From NCBI GenBank assembly GCA_028698695.1, contig JAQVWB010000035.1, forward strand, positions 1-12,192: 12,192 nucleotides of DNA, written 5' to 3'. Position numbers and translations under genes: made by a program. Below the pieces are notes generated by a model. The model was not told the origin of the DNA and did no database searches. It saw only the letters and a list, made by a program, of their open reading frames with translations. The DNA comes from Syntrophomonadaceae bacterium. GTDB taxonomy: Bacteria > Bacillota > Syntrophomonadia > Syntrophomonadales > Syntrophomonadaceae. Of the stretch, positions 1-5,058 are shown one piece after another (positions within the stretch are counted from its first letter, which is position 1; each line of letters opens with the position of its first letter).

Positions 1-1
1 C

Positions 2-313
2 TTTGTAGTTGGCTGTTTCCACTCCAAAGCCGGGAAAAGCATCCTGGCCTTCTCCTCCACATATAAGGATAAAGAGGGCAACCTGCACTCCCGCATCAGA
101 CCACTACTTACCAGTGGAGCAGTTGTTACCGTGCCACGTACCCAGGTTCAGTACCTCGTTACCGAGTATGGCAAAGTAAACATGAAGGCGATGTCTACCT
201 GGGGAAGAGCCGAAGGATTAATCAACATTGCTCATCCGGATTTTAGAGAAGAGCTGATAAATGCGGCCAAAGAAATGAAAATCTGGTCCAGAACCAACCG
301 CATACCCTTTTAA
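2..313 (+). CDS. CoA-transferase, acetyl-CoA hydrolase/transferase family, C-terminal end (partial)
   Basis: The reading frame is open from the left window edge to a TAA stop, giving about 103 visible residues; the start lies outside the window. The visible part matches the C-terminal domain of acetyl-CoA hydrolase/transferase enzymes such as 4-hydroxybutyrate or butyryl-CoA:acetate CoA-transferase. Telling stretches are GKSILAFSSTYKD, SRIRPLLTSGAVVTVPRTQV, QYLVTEYG and RAEGLINIAHPDFREEL, the last being the hallmark end of this family. These cytoplasmic enzymes move CoA between an acyl-CoA and a free acid through a glutamyl-CoA intermediate; the catalytic glutamate lies upstream and cannot be checked. 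Substrate cannot be decided from this fragment. An internal GTG at 131 is not the real start, because family-specific sequence continues upstream of it. The gene converges on pyrG and is followed 11 bp later by a strong terminator. Confidence 0.88.
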   Translation, partial: FVVGCFHSKAGKSILAFSSTYKDKEGNLHSRIRPLLTSGAVVTVPRTQVQYLVTEYGKVNMKAMSTWGRAEGLINIAHPDFREELINAAKEMKIWSRTNRIPF

Positions 314-324
314 ACTAAACACAC

Positions 325-351
325 AAGCGGGCTAAATAGCCCGCTTTTTTT
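325..351 (+). terminator. Intrinsic terminator of the CoA-transferase gene
   Basis: The arms AAGCGGGC (325-332) and GCCCGCTT (339-346) form a perfect 8-bp stem around a 6-base loop, followed by a run of seven T (345-351). It begins 11 bp after the CoA-transferase stop. The opposite strand has no T-run after the stem, so it should act only on rightward transcription. Confidence 0.93.
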
Positions 352-444
352 AATAGACGCGGATGACGCGGATAAACGCAGATTTACGCGGTTTTTAATA
401 ATTATTATATATAGAATTATATGATTCATGATTAGTAGGGCTGG

Positions 445-612
445 AATTTTTTGAACCTGACTTTGCCTGCTACAATAATTGCGAAGCCCTGTGGGCGGAG
501 CATCCGTGTCCCTTAAAGGGGACTTCAACTGACTAGACCCTGACGGTTATTTATTATTTTATATAGTCAGGTTCAGTCAGGCAGAGTCAGTAATAGTCAG
601 GTTCAAAAAGTT
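445..612. repeat. Long-range 18-bp inverted repeat inside the intergenic element
   Basis: The arm AATTTTTTGAACCTGACT (445-462) is complementary to AGTCAGGTTCAAAAAGTT (595-612) at 17 of 18 positions. The one exception (447 with 610) would be a G-U pair in RNA made from the plus strand. Fifteen consecutive base pairs are perfect (448-462 with 595-609). A short extra pairing, GCCTG (465-469) with CAGGC (578-582), could extend the stem past a bulge. AACCTGACT recurs at 635-643 and could pair instead with either AGTCAGGTT copy (565-573 or 595-603), so alternative folds are possible. Confidence 0.75.
561..600. repeat. Four AGTCAG words at exact 10-bp spacing
   Basis: AGTCAG occurs at 565, 575, 585 and 595, so four consecutive 10-bp units share the form NNNNAGTCAG. 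The first and fourth copies continue into GTTCA. A 10-bp period is close to one DNA helical turn, which would place each copy on the same face of the double helix. No known operator is recognised. It could equally be slippage-derived repetition inside the larger element. Confidence 0.7.
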
Positions 613-684
613 GTATCGGTGATTCACCATAATAAACCTGACTCTATATTTACTAAAAACAAAAAATCTGCGTCAATTTGTGTC

Positions 685-713
685 AAAAACAAAGGGGGCC
701 AAAGACCTCCCCT
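685..713 (-). terminator. Possible weak intrinsic terminator of pyrG
   Basis: Read on the minus strand, AGGGG (complement of 709-713) pairs with CCCCT (complement of 693-697) around an 11-base loop, followed by a T-rich tract TTTGTTTTTG (about 683-692). It lies about 15 bp after the pyrG stop. The stem is only 5 bp, so it is a modest candidate, but it is the only hairpin plus T-tract found directly downstream of the gene. Confidence 0.45.
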
Positions 714-728
714 ATGAACTAGCTTCAC

Positions 729-2345
729 TTAAAACAACCCTTTGCCTTGCTGATATTCCAGGGCGCTTTTTATCAGACCCAGGAATAGCGGATGAGGCCG
801 GTTGGGCCTGGATTTTAATTCGGGATGGAATTGACAGGCAACAAACCAGGGATGATCGGAAAGCTCTATCATTTCTACCAGTCTTCCATCCGGAGAAATA
901 CCACTAATCTTTAAACCTGCCTGTTGCAGTTGTTCCCGATAATCATTATTTATCTCATAGCGATGCCGGTGTCTTTCTTCAACCTGGTCACACTGATATA
1001 GCTGGTATGATTTGCTTCCTGCGGATATCTGACAGGGATATACTCCCAGACGCATTGTTCCACCTTTGTTTTCGATATTTTCCTGGTCAGGCATCAAGTG
1101 CACTACCGGATAAGCCGTATCCGGAACAAATTCCGAACTGTTGGCCTCAGCCAATCCCACTACATTCCGAGCAAATTCTATTACTGCACACTGCATTCCC
1201 AGACAAATACCCAAAAAAGGAATGTCATTTTCACGGGCATAACGGGCGGTAATAATCTTACCCTCAATACCCCGCTCACCAAAACCTCCCGGAACCAGTA
1301 TGGCATCAATATCTCCCAGCAGCGCTCCGATATCTGCTGCCTCCGCTTGTTCAGCACAAATCCATTTTATATCAATTTCACAATTATATTTAAACCCGGC
1401 ATGCTTCAAGGCTTCTACAATACTGATATAGGCATCGGGAAGTTCCACATATTTACCCACCAAAGCAATGGTAACCCTGTGATCCAGGTTATGTATTCTT
1501 TCCACCAGTTCTTCCCATTCAGCTAAATCTGCCTGGTGGTTGTCGAGATTCAAGCGATTTATTACTTCCCTGTCCAACCCTTCCGCGGCTAACATCAACG
1601 GCACTTCATATATGGAATCGGCATCCATTAACTGAATAACCGCCTGACGGTCAACATCACAAAACAGTGCCATTTTGGCCCGTAAATCTTCGGATAACTC
1701 TTTTTCACTGCGACAAACCAGAATATCCGGTTGAATACCAATGCTTCTCAGTTCCTTTACGCTGTGCTGAGTGGGCTTGGTTTTTAATTCACCGGCGGTT
1801 TTTATATGCGGTACCAGGGTTACATGAATATATAGTACCCGTTCTTTACCCAAATCAAATTTTAACTGACGAATTGCTTCCAGAAACGGTAATGATTCAA
1901 TGTCACCTACCGTGCCTCCAATTTCAGTTATAACTACATCAGGATTATTCTGCCTTTCCAGCATGGTAATGCGTTCTTTAATCTCATTAGTTATATGCGG
2001 AATAACTTGTACCGTCTGCCCCAGATATTCCCCCCGTCTTTCCTTGTCCAGTACCGCCTGATAAATCCTGCCGGTGGTACAATTGGAATAACGGGTCAGA
2101 TTTTCATCTACAAACCTTTCATAGTGCCCTACATCCAGGTCAGTTTCCGCACCATCATCAGTTACAAAGACTTCCCCATGCTGATAAGGACTCATCGTTC
2201 CAGGGTCTACATTAATATAAGGATCAAACTTTTGTAATGCTACTTTTAATCCACGGCTTTTTAATAACCGTCCCAGAGAAGCAGCCGTTATTCCCTTACC
2301 CAGTGATGATACTACGCCTCCGGTTATAAAAATGTACTTTGTCAA
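729..2345 (-). CDS. pyrG: CTP synthase (glutamine-hydrolysing)
   Basis: Cytoplasmic enzyme that makes CTP from UTP, ATP and glutamine, the last step of pyrimidine nucleotide synthesis. The 538-residue length is normal for the family. The N-terminal synthetase domain (about 1-270) opens with KYIFITGGVVSSLGKG, containing the ATP-binding loop SSLGKG (13-18), and carries EIGGTVGD (141-148). The C-terminal class I glutamine amidotransferase domain (about 290-535) has the nucleophile Cys381 in FLGICLGMQ, the oxyanion-loop stretch VPGGFGERG (351-359), and His507 and Glu509 in QFHPEL, so the catalytic triad is intact. The start codon is TTG, placed right after a good ribosome binding site and giving the canonical N-terminus. 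It is last in the argS / rpoE-like / hydrolase / pyrG run. In Bacillus subtilis pyrG is controlled by a CTP-sensing attenuator; none is visible in the 54-bp leader here. Confidence 0.98.
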   Translation of the reverse strand: MTKYIFITGGVVSSLGKGITAASLGRLLKSRGLKVALQKFDPYINVDPGTMSPYQHGEVFVTDDGAETDLDVGHYERFVDENLTRYSNCTTGRIYQAVLDKERRGEYLGQTVQVIPHITNEIKERITMLERQNNPDVVITEIGGTVGDIESLPFLEAIRQLKFDLGKERVLYIHVTLVPHIKTAGELKTKPTQHSVKELRSIGIQPDILVCRSEKELSEDLRAKMALFCDVDRQAVIQLMDADSIYEVPLMLAAEGLDREVINRLNLDNHQADLAEWEELVERIHNLDHRVTIALVGKYVELPDAYISIVEALKHAGFKYNCEIDIKWICAEQAEAADIGALLGDIDAILVPGGFGERGIEGKIITARYARENDIPFLGICLGMQCAVIEFARNVVGLAEANSSEFVPDTAYPVVHLMPDQENIENKGGTMRLGVYPCQISAGSKSYQLYQCDQVEERHRHRYEINNDYREQLQQAGLKISGISPDGRLVEMIELSDHPWFVACQFHPELKSRPNRPHPLFLGLIKSALEYQQGKGLF

Positions 2346-2351
2346 AATAAG

Positions 2352-2356
2352 CTCCT
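2352..2356 (-). promoter_or_regulatory. Ribosome binding site fixing the TTG start of pyrG
   Basis: AGGAG on the minus strand ends 6 bases before the TTG codon at 2343-2345. No ATG lies nearby that would preserve the family's N-terminal TKYIFITGG sequence, so TTG is taken as the start. Confidence 0.8.
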
Positions 2357-2391
2357 CTCTTTCCCTTGCATACCCTGTTAAAATAATTCTT

Positions 2392-2421
2392 ATTATAGCT
2401 TAACTAGTTCGAGTTATATAA
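2392..2421 (-). promoter_or_regulatory. Possible sigma-A promoter for pyrG
   Basis: A perfect TATAAT -10 box lies on the minus strand at 2392-2397. A poor -35 match, TTATAT at 2416-2421, sits 18 bp upstream, overlapping the end of the hydrolase gene. The region is AT-rich, so chance matches are likely. If real, pyrG could be transcribed apart from the upstream genes. Confidence 0.3.
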
Positions 2422-3041
2422 TCCAGTACAATTATTTGTAAAGATTTAGTTATTTCCCCCCGGTTAATTTCCAGAAATGGTAACTTGATTACCTGGTTAA
2501 ACTTGCAGATAAATGCTTCTGCCGGCGCCAGTTTAAAAGATAGATGGGGAGTCTGAAAATGCATGGGGATTACAATTTTGGGGTTTAATTGCTGTATAAT
2601 CTGAAAAGCAGCTTCGGCATCCAGGGTAAATTTTCCGCCTACCGGGGTGAACAATATATCTATCTGACCAATTTGGGCAATTAATTCTTTATCCAGTAAA
2701 GTACCCTGATCGCCTAGGTGAACCAGACTGATATCTTCGGCCATAATTTTATAAATAGTATTATTCCCCCGGTCAGCTCCTTTATTTTTATCATGGTAGG
2801 AACTGAAACCGGTAATAGTAATTCCCGGGAAGTTAAATGTTCCTGTCTCTTTGATTATTTGCGGATTGCCCTGTAAAACATGTACCGCATTATGATCCCA
2901 ATGATCATGACTCACGGTAGCAATATCTACCGGCTGTTGCCAGGGAGTATAGCCACTTCGTTCATCAAAGGGATCAGTAATAATACTCTTTCCCTCAGTT
3001 TTAATAATAAAAGAAGCATGCCCCAGCCACGAAATAATCAT
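2400..3041 (-). CDS. Metallo-beta-lactamase-fold metal-dependent hydrolase (UlaG/UPF0173-like)
   Basis: The 213-residue protein has the metal-binding signature SHDHWDH at 44-50 (His45, His47, Asp49, His50). Further likely ligands are His83, the HLGD motif at 108-111 and His161 in VIPMHF. The opening WLGHASFIIKTEGKSIITDPF is typical of the UlaG / UPF0173 branch of the superfamily, small soluble hydrolases with two metal ions. There is no signal peptide, so it is cytoplasmic. The substrate is unknown; similar proteins are annotated as L-ascorbate 6-phosphate lactonase-like, but nothing here supports that specificity. The ATG start is preceded by GAAAGG 8 bases upstream, located in the last codons of the rpoE-like gene, whose stop is only 4 bp away. 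Translational coupling is therefore likely. The gene lies between rpoE and pyrG, which are usually adjacent in Firmicutes. Confidence 0.9.
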   Translation of the reverse strand: MIISWLGHASFIIKTEGKSIITDPFDERSGYTPWQQPVDIATVSHDHWDHNAVHVLQGNPQIIKETGTFNFPGITITGFSSYHDKNKGADRGNNTIYKIMAEDISLVHLGDQGTLLDKELIAQIGQIDILFTPVGGKFTLDAEAAFQIIQQLNPKIVIPMHFQTPHLSFKLAPAEAFICKFNQVIKLPFLEINRGEITKSLQIIVLDYITRTS

Positions 3042-3045
3042 AATT

Positions 3046-3279
3046 CTAACCTTTCTGGTTGACTCGATTTAAATCAAAAAACCAATACCCTTCACCCTGA
3101 TAAACCAGGCGGTTATCAAGATTTAACCTGGTATACATCGAAGTCAAAGCCATATTGTCTTTTTTGCGATTCATCTGATCGCTAATTTTTTCCAATAGTT
3201 CCCTGTAATGCATAGATTCTCCGTGTTCGCCCAGTATTTCTACCGCCCAGTCTGCCTCACTTTTCTTTCTAACCTGCAT
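3046..3279 (-). CDS. RpoE-like protein (RNA polymerase delta subunit family), HARE-HTH domain only
   Basis: The protein is 77 residues long from the ATG start. Sequence such as WAVEILGEHGESMHYRELLE, then LTSMYTRLNLDNRLVYQGEGYW, matches the HARE-HTH winged-helix domain that forms the N-terminal half of the Firmicutes RNA polymerase delta subunit. That subunit binds core polymerase and aids recycling and promoter selectivity. Bacillus delta is about 170 residues with a long, very acidic C-terminal tail; here the protein ends in DLNRVNQKG with no acidic tail at all. Position supports the assignment: it follows argS by 14 bp and precedes pyrG by one gene. A TTG lies one codon upstream, but GGAGGG is 6 bases from the ATG and only 3 from the TTG, so ATG is preferred. 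It might instead be a small DNA-binding regulator that shares the domain. Confidence 0.82.
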   Translation of the reverse strand: MQVRKKSEADWAVEILGEHGESMHYRELLEKISDQMNRKKDNMALTSMYTRLNLDNRLVYQGEGYWFFDLNRVNQKG

Positions 3280-3285
3280 CAATAT

Positions 3286-3291
3286 CCCTCC
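3286..3291 (-). promoter_or_regulatory. Ribosome binding site of the rpoE-like gene
   Basis: GGAGGG on the minus strand lies 6 bases before the ATG at 3277-3279 and 3 bases before a TTG at 3280-3282. This spacing favours the ATG. The site sits just after the argS stop codon, as expected inside an operon. Confidence 0.75.
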
Positions 3292-3293
3292 AT

Positions 3294-4973
3294 TTACATT
3301 TGTTCCGGGGCACTTACCCCCAGTACGCTCAAAGCATTTTTAATCGTAGTACATGTAACACTCATTAGTAACAATCTGGCTCCCTGTAAAGCCTGATTAT
3401 CATTGATTACGCGATGATGATTGTAAAAACTGTGAAACAGCCCGGCCAGGTCCAGCACATAACGGGCAATCCGGTGCGGAGCCATGGTTCGGGCAGCAAC
3501 ATTTATTTCTTCCGGGAAATCAGCAATCTTTCTCAGCAGATCCATTTCCTCCTGCTCCTTTAACAATGCTGTATTAATCTGTTCAACTGGTGGCAGGGAA
3601 ATACCGGCTGCCTCGGCCTGACGAAATATGCTGCAAATCCTGGCATGAGCATATTGCACATAATAAACCGGATTGTCCTGATTTTGTTGTTTGGCCAATT
3701 CCATGTCAAAATCCAGATGACTGTCCGGATTACGCATGACAAATATAAACCGGGCCGCATCCTGGCCAACTTCTTCAATTAATTCGTCCAGGGATACAGT
3801 GGTACCCGTGCGCTTGGACATTCTGACCACATTACCCGACCGCAGCAGTCTTACTAATTGCATAAGCAAAATATCCAGCTGGTCTGGGTTATAACCCAGA
3901 GCCTGAATTGCCCCCTTCATACGGGCTATATGACCATGATGATCAGCTCCCCAGACATTTATTACCCAATCGAAACCCCGTTCAAATTTATCCTTATGAT
4001 AAGCAATATCAGCTGCAAAATAAGTGGGTAAACCATTGGCCCGTTTTAATACTTCATCTTTTTCATCCCCAAATCGAGTGGATTTAAACCACAAAGCACC
4101 ATCCTTCTCATAAACAAACTCTTTTCTTTCCAGCTCAGCTATAACCTCATCAATTTTCCCTGCCTGGTGCAAAGTTTTTTCACTAAACCAGACATCATAA
4201 TTAATGCCGAATTCCTGCAAAGTCTTGGCTATATAAGTTACTTTCTCCTGCAGAGCTTCTTCTACCAGGCGCTGGCGCCGTTCCTGCGATGATAAAACTA
4301 CCAAATCCTTTCCATAGCGGCTGATAATTCCTTTTACGGTGTCGATTACATCCTGACCGGCATAGCCGTTTTCCGGAAACATAACATCATGACCGGTTAA
4401 TTGCAAATATCTGGCTTCCAGAGACTCGGCAAAAATCTCGATCTGGTTGCCGGCATCATTAATATAAAACTCTCTTTCTACATCATAACCGGCTAAAGAC
4501 AATATATTGGCCAAACTATCACCAATAGCCCCACCGCGGGCATTACCCATATGTAAATTACCGGTAGGATTGGCACTGACAAATTCAACCTGGACTTTTA
4601 TATTCTGCTTCTGGTTTTGCCCGTATTCGTTGCCCATGGTTTGTACCAAAGCAGGAATCCCATATAACCAGCTATTATCAAGATAGAAGTTTATAAACCC
4701 GGCTCCGGCAATATCTACCTTCTTAAACCCAGCCTGGTTAACCGGAATTTGAGCAACAATAATTTCGGCAATTTTGCGAGGTGCCATTTTGGCCTGGCGG
4801 GCTAATAACATAGCCACATTCGTGGCAAAATCACCATGCTCTTTCTCGCGCGGTACTTCGATCACAAAATCAGGTATGGTGGAAAACTCCAGCAGGTTAT
4901 CCTTTTTCGCCTGTTCCAGGGCAGCGACTATCGTCTTATACAGGGAATCCCGCAAACTCTGTATGGGGTTCAT
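3294..4973 (-). CDS. argS: Arginyl-tRNA synthetase
   Basis: Class I aminoacyl-tRNA synthetase that charges tRNA-Arg with arginine in the cytoplasm. The 559-residue length is typical. The N-terminal Add1 domain covers about 1-100. The catalytic HIGH-like motif is HMGN at 141-144, in the family-specific FVSANPTGNLHMGN context. WGADHHGHIARMKGA (341-355) is also characteristic, and the KMSKS-like loop reads RMSKRTGT (384-391). The DALR-type anticodon-binding domain starts near VYYVQYAHARICSI (436-449) and the protein ends with the conserved LGVSAPEQM. The ATG start follows AGGAGGT by 4 bases, a near-perfect ribosome binding site. It is the first of four closely spaced genes and lies 85 bp downstream of the peptidase gene, with no obvious terminator in between. 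All key motifs are intact. Confidence 0.98.
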   Translation of the reverse strand: MNPIQSLRDSLYKTIVAALEQAKKDNLLEFSTIPDFVIEVPREKEHGDFATNVAMLLARQAKMAPRKIAEIIVAQIPVNQAGFKKVDIAGAGFINFYLDNSWLYGIPALVQTMGNEYGQNQKQNIKVQVEFVSANPTGNLHMGNARGGAIGDSLANILSLAGYDVEREFYINDAGNQIEIFAESLEARYLQLTGHDVMFPENGYAGQDVIDTVKGIISRYGKDLVVLSSQERRQRLVEEALQEKVTYIAKTLQEFGINYDVWFSEKTLHQAGKIDEVIAELERKEFVYEKDGALWFKSTRFGDEKDEVLKRANGLPTYFAADIAYHKDKFERGFDWVINVWGADHHGHIARMKGAIQALGYNPDQLDILLMQLVRLLRSGNVVRMSKRTGTTVSLDELIEEVGQDAARFIFVMRNPDSHLDFDMELAKQQNQDNPVYYVQYAHARICSIFRQAEAAGISLPPVEQINTALLKEQEEMDLLRKIADFPEEINVAARTMAPHRIARYVLDLAGLFHSFYNHHRVINDNQALQGARLLLMSVTCTTIKNALSVLGVSAPEQM

Positions 4974-5026
4974 ATTGACCTCCTAATGTATGCTATAAAA
5001 TCTTAAGTTAGTGTTCTCTAAAAAAT

Positions 5027-5056
5027 ATCCTACCACTACCCGGCATAATAATCCAA
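5027..5056 (-). promoter_or_regulatory. Weak candidate promoter for argS in the 85-bp gap
   Basis: On the minus strand TTGGAT (5051-5056) and TAGGAT (5027-5032) are separated by 18 bp, each differing from consensus at two positions. No intrinsic terminator is visible in the gap, so argS may also be reached by read-through from the peptidase gene. I see no T-box leader; the gap is too short for one. Confidence 0.25.
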
Positions 5057-5058
5057 AA

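Larger units (their letters stand above)
357..690. repeat. Non-coding repeat-like element with imperfect inverted ends
   Basis: This AT-rich stretch between the convergent CoA-transferase and pyrG genes holds no convincing gene. Its left end carries tandem ACGCGG/ACGCAG words (GACGCGGATGACGCGGATAA, then ACGCAGATTTACGCGG). The right end, read on the minus strand, starts GACACAAATTGACGCAGATTT. The 21-base ends at 365-385 and 664-684 match at 16 of 21 positions as inverted repeats, with AAATCTGCGT at 664-673 the exact complement of 376-385. The interior holds further inverted and phased repeats, listed separately, and a small GTCCC/GGGAC hairpin at 508-523. The layout resembles a dispersed intergenic repeat or a MITE-like element. 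I see no transposase gene and no clear flanking target-site duplication. Other copies in the genome would have to be found to prove it is mobile or dispersed. Confidence 0.5.

Noticed and set aside
365..391. CRISPR-like array from the ACGCGG/ACGCAG words
   Set aside because: The repeat words are short and unequal with no spacers of constant length, and no cas gene is present.
310..528. Minus-strand open frame of 72 codons in the intergenic region
   Set aside because: It overlaps the terminator and the repeat-like element, has low-complexity Ile/Ser-rich translation and no ribosome binding site that stands out.
680..907. Plus-strand open frame of 75 codons at the end of pyrG
   Set aside because: Most of it is antisense to the conserved C-terminal part of CTP synthase, and its start lies in the repeat-like element. 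It is a shadow frame.
1098..1526. Plus-strand open frame of 142 codons inside pyrG
   Set aside because: It is fully antisense to the amidotransferase domain of CTP synthase, and its translation resembles no family.
3280..3282. TTG as the start of the rpoE-like gene
   Set aside because: The ribosome binding site is only 3 bases from it, against 6 bases from the adjacent ATG.
4974..5058. Possible T-box leader for argS
   Set aside because: The gap is 85 bp, too short for a T-box with specifier stem and antiterminator, and the conserved T-box sequence is absent.
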